Shown here: positions 43,901-53,611 of the stretch, in pieces
How positions within the stretch are numbered: position 1 is the stretch's first letter
How the letters are laid out: every line of letters begins with the position of its first letter
Source of the DNA: Metellina segmentata
Taxonomy: Eukaryota > Arthropoda > Arachnida > Araneae > Tetragnathidae
Assembly (NCBI GenBank): GCA_947359465.1
Contig: OX375874.1
Location: 102,489,441 to 102,553,440, forward strand
DNA length: 64,000 nucleotides
Reading direction: 5' to 3'
Notes under the pieces: model-generated
Told to the model about the DNA's origin: nothing
Databases searched by the model: none
The model's input: the letters and a program-made list of their open reading frames with translations, nothing else
Program-made: the position numbers and the translations under genes

Positions 43901-46614
43901 GTCCTCAAATGAGGACGCTGGACGTTAATGGGTTAACGCCGAGGCCTATTGCTCTACTTTGGATGACTGTGTGCTTCCATCGTTGTGGCAGTTTTACGGG
44001 ATGTACCCATGTTACTTCCATGACGACATCGTCAGCTATCATGTTGCGAATTTGTGGTATTCTTTCTGGTAATACCATCTACCGTCGTGCAGAACAAACA
44101 ATCGTTTCCTGAAAATATAAAGATTCTACACGCTCTTTTATCCACTGTCCTCAAATGAGAACGCTGGACGTTAATGGGTTAACGCCGAGGCCTATTGCTC
44201 TACTTTGGATGACTGTGTGCTTCCATCGTTGTGGCAGTTTTACGGGATGTACCCATGTTACTTCCATGACGACATCGTCAGCTATCATGTTGCGAATTTG
44301 TGGGATTCTTTCTGGTAATGCCATCTACCGTCGTGCAGAACAAACAATAGTTTCCTGAAAATATAAAGATTCTACACGCTCTTTTATCCACTGTCCTCAA
44401 ATGAGGACGCTGGACGTTAATGGGTTAACGCCGAGGCCTATTGCTCTATTTTGGATGACTGTGTGCTTCCATCGTTGTGGCAGTTTTACGGGATGTTCCC
44501 ATGTTACTTCCATGACGACATCGTCAGCTATCATGTTGCGAATTTGTGGTATTCTTTCTGGTAATGCCATCTACCGTCATGCAGTACAAACAATCGTTTC
44601 CTGAAAATATAAAGATTCTACACGCTCTTTTATCCACTGTCCTCAAATGAGGACGCTGGACGTTAATGGGTTAACGCCGAGGCCTATTGCTCTACTTTGG
44701 ATGACTGTGTGCTTCCATCGTTGTGGCAGTTTTACGGGATGTACCCATGTTACTTCCATGACGACATCGTCAGCTATCATGTTGCGAATTTGTGGTATTC
44801 TTTCTGGTAATACCATCAACCGTCGTGCAGAACAAACAATCGTTTCCTGAAAATATAAAGATTCTACACGCTCTTTTATCCACTGTCCTCAAATGAGGAC
44901 GCTGGACGTTAAAGGGTAAACGCCGAGGCCTATTGCTCTACTTTGGATGACTGTGTGCTTCCATCGTTGTGGCAGTTTTACGGGATGTACCCATGTTACT
45001 TCCATGACGACATCGTCAGCTATCATGTTGCGAATTTGTGGGATTCTTTCTGGTAATGCCATCTACCGTCGTGCAGAACAAACAATTGTTTTCTGAAAAT
45101 ATAAAGATTCTACACGCTCTTTTATCCACTGTCCTCAAATGAGGACGCTGGACGTTAATGGGTTAACGCCGAGGCCTATTGCTCTATTTTGGATGACTGT
45201 GTGCTTCCATCGTTGTGGCAGTTTTACGGGATGTACCCATGTTACTTCCATGTCGACATCGTCAGCTATCATGTTGCGAATTTGTGGTATTCTTTCTGGT
45301 AATACCATCAACCGTCGTGCAGAACAAACAATCGTTTCCTGAAAATATAAAGATTCTACACGCTCTTTTATCCACTGTCCTCAAATGAGGACGCTGGACG
45401 TTAATGGGTAAACGCCGAGGCCTATTGCTCTACTTTGGATGACTGTGTGCTTCCATCGTTGTGGCAGTTTTACGGGATGTACCCATGTTACTTCCATGAC
45501 GACATCGTCAGCTATCATGTTGCGAATTTGTGGTATTCTTTCTGGTAATACCATCTACCGTCGTGCAGAACAAACAATCGTTTCCTGAAAATATAAAGAT
45601 TCTACAGGCTCTTTTATCCACTGTCCTCAAATGAGGACGCTGGACGTTAATGGGTTAACGCCGAGGCCTATTGCTCTACTTTGGATGACTGTGTGCTTCC
45701 ATCGTTGTGGCAGTTTTACGGGATGTACCCATGTTACTTCCATGACGACATCGTCAGCTATCATGTTGCGAATTTGTGGTATTCTTTCTGGTAATACCAT
45801 CTACCGACGTGCAGAACAAACAATTGTTTCCTGAAAATATAAAGATTCTACAGGCTCTTTTATCCACTGTCCTCAAATGAGGACGCTGGACGTTAATGGG
45901 TTAACGCCGAGGCCTATTGCTCTACTTTGGATGACTGTGTGCTTCCATCGTTGTGGCAGTTTTACGGGATGTACCCATGTTACTTCCATGACGACATCGT
46001 CAGCTATCATGTTGCGAATTTGTGGGATTCTTTCTGGTAATGCCATCTACCGTCGTGCAGAACAAATAATTGTTTTCTGAAAATATAAAGATTCTACACG
46101 CTCTTTTATCCACTGTCCTCAAATGAGGACGCTGGACGTTAATGGGTTAACGCCGAGGCCTATTGCTCTATTTTGGATGACTGTGTGCTTCCATCGTTGT
46201 GGCAGTTTTACGGGATGTACCCATGTTACTTCCATGACGACATCGTCAGCTATCATGTTGCGAATTTGTGGTATTCTTTCTGGTAATACCATCTACCGTC
46301 GTGCAGAACAAACAATTGTTTTCTGAAAATATAAAGATTCTACACGCTCTTTTATCCACTGTCCTCAAATGAGGACGCTGGACGTTAATGGGTTAACGCC
46401 GAGGCCTATTGCTCTATTTTGGATGACTGTGTGCTTCCATCGTTGTGGCAGTTTTACGGGATGTACCCATGTTACTTCCATGACGACATCGTCAGCTATC
46501 ATGTTGCGAATTTGTGGGATTCTTTCTGGTAATGCCATCTACCGTCGTGCAGAACAAACAATTGTTTCTTGAAAATATAAAGATTCTACACGCTCTTTTA
46601 TCCACTGTCCTCAA
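28903..46614 (+). repeat. Satellite domain D, higher-order repeat of variable monomer number
   Basis: A private substitution in one monomer type turns catgacgac into catgtcgac, creating GTCGAC. It occurs at about 29,261, 33,443, 36,641, 39,101, 42,053 and 45,251. The spacings are 4,182, 3,198, 2,460, 2,952 and 3,198 bp, that is 17, 13, 10, 12 and 13 monomers. Other units keep a fixed order around it: an aaagggtaaacg unit directly before it (except before the first one at 29,261), a gggtaaacg unit after it in all later copies, then units with caggctctt, acaaataattg and finally gagaacg and gatgttccc. The 17-monomer copy contains a 4-monomer duplication (30,871-31,854 repeated at 31,855-32,838). 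The 10-monomer copy lacks about four central monomers. Confidence 0.8.
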
Positions 46615-47091
46615 ATGAGGACGCTGGACGTTAATGGGTTAACGCCGAGGCCTATTGCTCTACTTTGGATGACTGTGTGCTTCCATCGTTGTGGCAGTTT
46701 TACCTGATGTACCCATGTTACTTTCATGACGACATAGTCAGCTATCATGTTGCGAAGTTCACTATAGATTGGTATGGTGACAATGGGGTTAACCGAATGT
46801 ACTGGCCTGCCCAGAGCCTACACCTGAAACATATTGAGAAGCTCTGGGACGAGTTTGATCTCCGAACTAATGGGTGCAACAACCGTCCAAAATCGGCAAA
46901 GGAACTTACATGTCTTCTCCAAGACGAGTGGAAGCAAATACTACTAGCCGTCATGCAGACTTGTGGAAAGCATACACCGGAGGGTTCATTCTGCAATTGC
47001 CTCTCGTACAAGCTCTACCAACTATTATATATGTATAAATTTTGTTTTACTTTTCGATCACATTTGTCCAAATACTTATTGGTAAATAGTG
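46615..47091 (+). pseudogene. 3' part of a Tc1-family (DD34E) transposase gene, fused to the last satellite monomer
   Basis: The last, partial monomer (46,615-46,756) reads on in frame into non-satellite sequence, giving an open frame from 46,665 to 47,108. It has no ATG start; the first codon of the open stretch is TTG. Motifs in order are LDDCVLPSLW, CYFHDD, HVAKFTIDWYGDNGVNRMYW, PAQS, HIEKLWDEFD, RPKSAKELTCLLQDEWKQI. The aspartate at 46,731-46,733 and the glutamate at 46,836-46,838 are separated by 34 residues, the spacing that defines Tc1-type DD34E transposases, which cut and paste DNA. After about 46,940 the homology moves to the +1 frame (LVESIHRRVHSAIASR from 46,960), so there is a frameshift. 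SPDLNPIE, usual in the family, is degraded to SLHLKHIE. The N-terminal DNA-binding half and first aspartate are absent here. It is not functional. Confidence 0.88.
47060..47091 (-). repeat. Right terminal inverted repeat of the Tc1-like element, with TA
   Basis: The stretch containing gtccaaatactta and ending aaatagtg is followed at once by TA (47,092-47,093), the target site duplicated by Tc1/mariner elements. It resembles the right end of the small Tc1-like element at 62,162-62,193, which reads gtcccaaatacttt...atatagtg. The open frame from the transposase runs through this repeat and stops only at 47,106-47,108, showing that the natural stop has been lost. Confidence 0.7.
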
Positions 47092-47093
47092 TA

Positions 47094-48080
47094 TTACTAG
47101 TGCTGTAAATCACCAAAAGTGAATATTACTCTTTCCTGCTTATAGATTTACGAGTCTATATTGTTGTTTCTTATCAGTTCATTTGTCTGATGAAATTCTC
47201 TATGATGTACAGTGATTTAGTTGTCTCTGAGTCTTTACGCTATTCGCTTTTGCTTGTATGTGTTGCGATGTCTCTTTATAATTAAGGCGTTGACGGAGGG
47301 TAAGATCCAAATTGGTTATTTCATTGAAGTGACTTTATGTTCCAATGCCAGTAACACTGAAAAGGAGGCAAAGTCGTAACTCATTAAGTCAAGTTTCGAA
47401 AAAACCTACAAAATGGAACTAACAGAAACTTAATTACTCTTGTGTCTATTAAAAGGGTAAAAGAAACCTTCAACTTGGTATTCCTGTAAAATTTAGTTTT
47501 GATCACTTGCCTCTTTTTAAACTTGAACACATCAATTATTAAATGTCTTGTTGGATTTGGAATTACACTCTTATTTCAGTATTACAAGACATAGCATGTA
47601 GTTTATGAAGCATCGAAGGATTGCGATTATTCATCAAAACCTGTTATTGAAAGTTCATTTAATCGATGAAAGCAATTTTGGACTGTTGGAAGTATTGCTT
47701 TTAATAGCATGCCATTTTAAGCATTATTAAATGTTTAAAGAAAAATAGCATTCGTGTAATTTAATACTGGGAAATGTATTTGCATAGAACTTATAATTTC
47801 TGCGTGTTTTTTTTTATTTTTTATTTTTAACCTATCTCATTTTCCCCTTTATGTTATACTTTACCCAGCTACTAGACACAGACTAGTACTTGATGGTATG
47901 CAAGAAAAAATTTGTTTCATCAAAATTAAATTATATTTAATTGAAATTTTTTTTAAACTTTGAATGACAAGAATTTTCTGAGTAGTCTAGTATTACTTTT
48001 ACCCCATCACACACACTTAATGGCTTATTAACCATTTCTATTAGATGACAGATCCGAGGATTCTGCTAATCATTAGAAGA
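47094..48080. other. AT-rich intergenic stretch, nothing recognised
   Basis: There is no supported ORF and no recognised transposon motif. A T-rich low-complexity run lies near 47,804-47,830. Confidence 0.6.
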
Positions 48081-48454
48081 TTCTATTGTTCCTTTACTTT
48101 GAATAAAATTCTTTGGAAATATTCTATTTGATCTTTACTCAGAAATGAATACTTTAGAAATATTATATTAATATTTCCACAAAATTTAATCCTTTGAAAA
48201 TATTCTATTTGATATTTCTTCAAAATGGAATCCTTTGGGAAGATTTCATCGATGGTTTCCTTAAAGTAGAATGCTTTTGAAATATTCTACTTTTGCTTTG
48301 TTTAAGATAGAATCATTTCAAAAAATTAATTGATGCTTCATTGAATATGATCCTTTGGAAAGAGTATATTGGTTATTTCATCCGAATATTGTTTATTGGA
48401 TATGTTATATTGGTACTCCACTTAGTATACATTCCATTGAAAAGATTATATTTG
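48081..48454 (+). repeat. Degenerate minisatellite, about nine ~41-bp units
   Basis: Units end in variants of cctttggaaata and begin with variants of ttctatttgat. Successive starts lie about 41 bp apart. Copies are strongly diverged from each other, so the array is old. Confidence 0.75.
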
Positions 48455-49334
48455 ACAAGAAGGTGAAAATTGGCTAGAAATTTTACAATGGAACATAGCA
48501 ATTGCAAGACAGAAATTTGCGTGTTAACTCCTCAGATAGTTAACACTTTTCTATACGAAATAAAAATATTTTTAAAAGTTAACAAAAACCAGAGTACAAT
48601 TAGTTCTAAGCTCATATATACTTTTAAACACTACGCGAGTTATTTACTTGGTCCAAACAAATACAAAACTTCATCAGTTCGTTCCATGAAAAGAGGGGAA
48701 AAGAGAAAATAGTAAACTGAGGAATTCCATCTCTTGTTTGAAAGAAATAAAGTGACAATTCACACCTCCATTTCCGAAGTGAATTATGTTTCGCCCCATC
48801 TTTCAGAAATATTTTCAGTGACAGTCTACGAAAGGGAATTATAAAAATGCGACCAAACGGATTCGATATTTCTATATTCTCTATTCCTTTGTTGTACCAA
48901 AGTGATACATCAAAATCTTTTGCCATGGAGTGCATCATATACAGCCTTCTGCACATCAAAATTGTATCTTCGTCTAGCTACTCCAATTCCAAGAAAAAAA
49001 CATCACATTTAATTTTGAAAAGTAAGTTGCACCACATACCATCCAAATATTTCCTGTCTGTCCTCGGACGGAATCTCGTGAAATAACTATAAATATCAAT
49101 ATTACTTAGATATACATTTTAAAGTACCCTACAACGTTTGGACTCGTGGATTTACACCCATGAGGTAGAAACACTTTTTTTCCGAACGTACACGTTTTCT
49201 GACGCTTTTTCTGTCAAGTAAAATGAAGGTAGCGGTAGTAAGAAATTTGAAACATTCTATTTGCACATTTTATTCTGAACGTGAAGTCCCTTTCGAATAC
49301 GATTTCATCACGCTGCAAATAGAACATTACGTTA
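48455..49334. other. Intergenic stretch with unsupported short ORFs
   Basis: Overlapping ORFs occur on both strands (80 residues on + at 48,470; 111 residues on - ending at 48,959). Neither shows a domain or compositional sign I recognise, and they overlap each other antisense. I do not call them genes. Confidence 0.5.
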
Positions 49335-49421
49335 ATCATCCTGGTTGTTGTCTTGACGATGTATATCGTAATTAGCAAAATTGACTAGATCTTGATTGAC
49401 GAAATATCTCGTCATTAGAAA
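49335..49421 (+). repeat. Fragment of a dispersed repeat with a TCGTC palindromic core
   Basis: It contains cctggttgttgtcttgacga, then gactagatcttgat and gacgaaatatctcgtcatta. The same string of motifs occurs at 53,612-54,345, 54,686-54,810, 61,729-61,929 and as the core of the 89-bp array at 62,345. The ancestral core looks like GACGAGATATCTCGTC. Confidence 0.65.
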
Positions 49422-51394
49422 AACTCTTCAGATATTTATGGATAGTTAAAATAGTTATGTTAAAAATAGTTATTAATTTAAAAATTTACATTTTCCTTTA
49501 AGGTATCCAAACACGCTGAAAATGTCGTTTTCGACCAAATATTCAAAAAGCAGTTTTTGATTTTATTTGATGGAGTATTTATTTTACTTTCCAAAGTATA
49601 TTTGATTTTTTCTCTAAGTTAATTAGTTGAAGAGATAATACGATTTTAATCAAGGCGAGAAAACAGGAAGTAGGTTTGGAAACCATCGGAAATTGCCATT
49701 AAAGACCAAAAACCTTCAAAATTTAAATTGAAAACTTACTTTTATTTTTGCAAATATAATTTTAGTAAAGTTTCTCAAATGTTTAAATGGTTTCTCTTTT
49801 GGAAATAGTGTGAACATTTTTAAAGATAAGTGAAAAACGAAATTATTTACACAAACAGTAAAAGCAAGAAAGAGCAAACGATACACTTCAAACTGCTTTT
49901 ACTTTAAATTAAAATTTTTGTATTGTTTCTTCATTTCAAATGTTATAACACAAAACGTTATTGATGGATTCTTGTAAAACTTTGAGAACTTGTTCATTAT
50001 AATGTTGTCTAGTGAATGAAATATTATAATTATGATGAGTTGAAGAGTTTTAAAATTATGGTTATTTATTTAAGAAATCTGACTGTAAAACTATCAAAAA
50101 TCGTGCATTCATTTTTAGATCACTTGTCAAAAATGTTTTTTTTTTTAATTTTGTTTTGGTTGAAAATATTTTTCTATAGCACATTCGAAGTTTTTGTCAA
50201 ATTTCCTTAAATTTTCATACATACTCGTATTTATTAGTTTTACAAAATTATTAATATAAATTATTTTATAAAAAAAATATAAATATTTATTCCCCCAATG
50301 CTATTTTTTAATAACACTAAACATAAAATCTCATTAATATGTTCCTATATCACATTAAAAAAAAAGGTCAACATACCCGATATATATACTTTAATAAGTT
50401 CCAAACATAACTAATACATACTTAACAAAGGGTTGATTTATAAAGTAGGGGCATTAATCCGCTAACTAAAATTGGATTATCCGTGCATATAGGGTTTGAT
50501 CACCCAGAAGACAAACCAAATAATATGTCAGTCCATTGGTATTTTTCGGAAAAATATTAACCCGATGATTGCACGAAATCACATACATTTAAAAAGCGAA
50601 TAAATTAAATTCGTGGTTGATATAAAGATTTGAAAAACATCTGAGATTCATCTCTTAATTATTTTTTAGTTACATGGTAATACATTACTTACCTTTGAAT
50701 TGAAAAATGTTTTCATACGAGTATTTGGGATAAAAGGATAAATACTTGAAAGTAATTCAAAGGAGATGAAAAAAATAACGATAACTATTCGGAAAAAAAT
50801 TGGAATGAAAATTAAAAAGATTGACTTCCGAATGGATATCACTGGTTGACGCTAATAAGAGTCAGCACATCCATTGCTAAAATGGTTAAAAACTACATCT
50901 AAAGGTGACCCCAATGCATATCGTAACATCATTTGTTAACAGGAAGTAAAATTCCAACCTTCAGTCTGATTTGTTTGTTTCCACTGAAAATCCCTTTCAT
51001 ATGAAAAGAAGGTATATTTGCATCCTCTGCGCTGTTTGTGGGAAACGCTCTTGGAGTTTTTAGGCGCACTTTTAGTAGCGAGTCATGGCAGGTGACGGCA
51101 ACCCGCCTTTATTAGGATTATTCTAGTTTTTATGGGAACTTCGGAAGCGGAATATTTAAATTTTCATTTTTGATAGTCTAGAAAAAAAAATTTTCATATG
51201 CGTTAAAATGTCTTTTTACTTCATTGGTTCTTTTATAAATAATTTTTTCTTTTGATTACCCCCCCCCCCATTGCTTAAACTAAATTTTTATAAAATTAAA
51301 TTCTTATACTTCTGTCTGAACTCTTTATTTTTCATATTTAGGTTTTAGCGTATTAGGTTTAGCGTGTTGTGTTTCATTTTATAATCTTGCATAA
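49422..51394. other. AT-rich intergenic stretch, nothing recognised
   Basis: No coding signal or transposon motif is visible. An 11-nucleotide C run lies at 51,259-51,269. The 64-residue ORF at 50,016 has the composition of random AT-rich DNA. Confidence 0.6.
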
Positions 51395-51577
51395 GGCCCC
51401 GTTCACATGAGGCGCGTCTAACGTGCGTTTGACGGTACTTTCCGGGCCCACTTTCCAATGATCGCAAAGATAGAAACTTGAATTAGAGGAATAAAAAACA
51501 TAATTTAATGCTTACGGAAAGCGGGGCCTCGCGAGCCTCGCTAAACGCGCGTTGATATGCCTCATGCGAACGTAGCC
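51395..51577. mobile_element. PIF/Harbinger-like MITE, 183 bp
   Basis: The ends are inverted repeats of about 38 bp. The left begins ggccccgttcacatgaggcg. The right, read on the minus strand, begins ggctacgttcgcatgaggca; both continue to a ...aacg(t/c)gcgttt(g/a) segment. The flanks are TAA on the left (51,392-51,394) and TAT on the right, close to the 3-bp TWA target of PIF/Harbinger elements. There is no ORF inside. The superfamily assignment rests on the GGCC..GTTCAC-type ends and the target site. Confidence 0.7.
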
Positions 51578-51867
51578 TATGGCGCAGTTTATCCCGCAAA
51601 TGGACATGAAATTTGACATACATGATTATTTATGAAACATAAGTAGACTAAGCATTGATATTGAGAGGAGTTTCAAAAATTTCAACCAAAATGTCAACTA
51701 GTAGTCAAGTGATTGCTCTGTGAAAATTGACTGGTTTGGCCGATTTCGTATGTTATTGCTTATTTTCGCGGTGTAACATCTTATGGCTAGGCAGGTGTGT
51801 GAATAGGCATAACTAGATTGAAGCAGTGAAACTGCCAAAGTTACTACTACCAGATGATCTATCAATA
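51578..51867. other. Intergenic stretch, nothing recognised
   Basis: No ORF, repeat unit or transposon end is visible in this interval. Confidence 0.5.
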
Positions 51868-52647
51868 GACCAATCAGATGATTAATAAATGAATTGGACG
51901 TCTTCTATCGTCCCATGGACCTATTAGATGAGTAATGTTGCCCAGCAGGCGAAAGCATTCTAAGGCCCGGTGCACACATCCGATTTTTCAACGTGCGGCA
52001 CCGAAGCCCAACTATGCACACATAACCGTGAAATGACGCAAAATCTTATTTCGTGCCATTTGCGATAAATATTCTTTCGAAGAAAACGTGTTTACTTCGT
52101 TTTCTTGGTGCAAAAAAAGTATATTTTGAAACAAAATAGGCGTTACTAGATACAACCATTTATTAATTATTATTTATTAGCCATTTATTTATGAAAAGAA
52201 GGTAATTCAGATTGGAGAAGCGTGTGTGGAGATGCGACACCCTGGGGAACTACAGTACAAATTGTGCGCAAGTTGGACGTGCGTCGCCGCAGCGCCGCCG
52301 GAGGCATGGGTGCACTACTCCATTGGATCTAATGTATCTCAGACTGCACTTGCATTGCGGCAGCGGCGCCGCACATGGAAAAACCGGATGTGTGTACCGG
52401 GCCTAAGGGTCATATTACTACTAATTTCGGTCACATGATTCAAGCAAATAACGGTTACCATTGGTTACTCTATTTTAATATTTCTTCTGTAGTCCTGCCT
52501 AGAATTTTGCGCCAATAGGATTCATTGTGATTATTGCATCATACTTCGGCGTAATTTTTAAGTTATGAAAGAATATAGACTAGTGTACCCATTTGTATGC
52601 AGTGAAGTCAAAATTGCAATTTTAGACGCAACGCCATTTTTCTTCGA
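51868..52647 (+). repeat. Segmental duplication, copy A (interrupted by a MITE)
   Basis: This copy starts at gaccaatcagatgatta and ends near the gccatttttcttc motif at 52,633-52,645. Its partner is 52,679-52,979. Shared stretches include atgttgcccag, gattaccattggttactcta (ggttaccattgg here), atttctt.gtagtcctg and ttagacgcaacgccattttt. Copy A differs by a roughly 50-bp internal duplication near 51,888-51,937 and by the 440-bp MITE at 51,964. Confidence 0.8.
51964..52403. mobile_element. PIF/Harbinger-like MITE, 440 bp, with TAA target duplication
   Basis: The inverted repeats are about 40 bp. The left begins ggcccggtgcacacatccga. The right, on the minus strand, begins ggcccggtacacacatccgg. 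TAA lies directly outside both ends (51,961-51,963 and 52,404-52,406). The uninterrupted paralogous site at 52,722-52,724 has a single TAA in the same context (gtcTAAgggtcac), which confirms both the borders and the 3-bp target duplication. The two short overlapping ORFs inside (52,212-52,438) show no transposase motif, so the element is non-autonomous. Confidence 0.88.
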
Positions 52648-52678
52648 TGTTAGATGGTTAATATGATATGTGTGCTTC

Positions 52679-52979
52679 GACCAATCAGATGATTAATGTT
52701 GCCCAGAAGACGAAAGCAGTCTAAGGGTCACGTTTTACTAGTTGAGTTCACATGATCCAAACACATAAAGATTACCATTGGTTACTCTACTTTTATATTT
52801 CTTCAGTAGTCCTGTCCAGGAGTTTGCGCAAATAAGATTAAAAATATCATCAGCGCAGTAATTATCGCCTCATACTTCGCCGTAAGTATTAAGTTAGGAA
52901 AGAATAAATGCAACTAACCTCATGTTCATGCAGCGAAGCAAAAATCGCATTTTTAGACGCAGCGCCATTTTTCTTCCAA
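52679..52979 (+). repeat. Segmental duplication, copy B (uninterrupted)
   Basis: This copy is parallel to copy A and lies about 30 bp after its end. It preserves the empty insertion site of the 440-bp MITE at 52,722. The two copies are clearly diverged, with many substitutions and small indels, so the duplication is old. Confidence 0.8.
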
Positions 52980-53611
52980 GTGCCAACTGAAAAAACGCCA
53001 CAACAAATCATTCCCCAAGAACCCTCCATCCAAAAAACAGTATACACTTACATCACCTTAGAAATGCAAAGATTACTTAAAGATAAATTAAATAAACGGC
53101 ACTTTGATTTGATTACTGATACACGAAAGAAAAAAAGAAGGAAACTTCCCCTCCTGTCTCATAAAATAAGGTTTCCCGTGGCTAATTACTTTCGATCTAA
53201 AACTGGCTACAAAATCCGCGCTATTCCTTGTGACGCGGAAGATGTATCGCAACGCGGTTGGGAAGAATAGGAGCTCATTTATATGCAAATTAGTTAGGCC
53301 TTCCGCGAGAATTCTGAAAGAATATTCGAGGGGCTGAGAACAGTTAGTTGAGTTGGTGATGGGTACAGACTAAATGCGTGTTAAAGTGACGGTGAGGTTA
53401 AATAATTACAAAGGTCAGGGGTGAATAATGAATAATTATATTTCACTTGCGGTATAGGATGCAATTTTTTGGAGTGATGCGGTAGTTTGTTTCCCTACTG
53501 TATGTTGTCCATAATCCTACTAGTAGCTTATATTCGATTCAAAATCTTCTTTGTACTAGCCAGCATGTGATACAAACTTTTCCTGTTTGGATCTCCATTT
53601 CCATTGGAATA
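52980..53611. other. Unclassified stretch with overlapping ORFs on both strands
   Basis: A 120-residue ORF on the plus strand (52,908-53,270) starts in duplicate copy B and ends with a lysine/arginine-rich tail. A 66-residue ORF on the minus strand (53,088-53,288) overlaps it. I recognise no domain in either. The segment 53,200-53,290 is less AT-rich than its surroundings and could be part of another dispersed repeat. I do not call a gene. Confidence 0.4.

Larger units (their letters stand above)
1..46756 (+). repeat. 246-bp tandem satellite array, about 190 monomers
   Basis: A 246-bp unit repeats head-to-tail without interruption. Counting from the ATG of the unit, positions 121, 367, 613 and so on to 46,615 are all exact multiples of 246 apart, so no net indel occurred in 189 periods. 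The window opens inside the array (position 1 is unit position 127), so the left end is not seen. Copies differ by only a few substitutions. Recurrent ones are ctattttgg/ctactttgg/ctattatgg, gggttaacg/gggtaaacg, gtggtattc/gtgggattc, aatacc/aatgcc and several forms of the unit end. Identity stops abruptly at 46,756, where the sequence continues as a Tc1-like transposase. Each unit contains a short ORF, but its frame is not the transposase frame and roughly 34 units carry a stop early in it, so no protein is called. Satellite DNA of this kind is commonly heterochromatic; the chromosomal location here is unknown. Confidence 0.98.

Noticed and set aside
121..46572. A family of more than 150 protein genes of 67 residues
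   Set aside because: They are the same satellite frame repeated every 246 bp. The frame is shifted from the transposase-derived frame, many units have stops, and there is no independent sign of coding.
1..46756. CRISPR array
   Set aside because: The repeats are contiguous 246-bp units without unique spacers, and the surroundings are eukaryotic transposon debris.
1..46756. CENP-B box in the satellite monomer
   Set aside because: The only CGGG in the monomer lies in ttttacggga; the A three bases upstream and the TTCG at the required distance are absent.
48470..48959. Host genes encoded by ORFs of 80 (+) and 111 (-) residues
   Set aside because: They overlap antisense, have no recognised motif, and lie in AT-rich DNA where such lengths occur by chance.
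52908..53288. Overlapping 120-residue (+) and 66-residue (-) ORFs as genes
   Set aside because: The plus ORF starts within a segmental duplicate and shows no domain; the minus one is its shadow or the reverse. Without homology evidence neither can be chosen.
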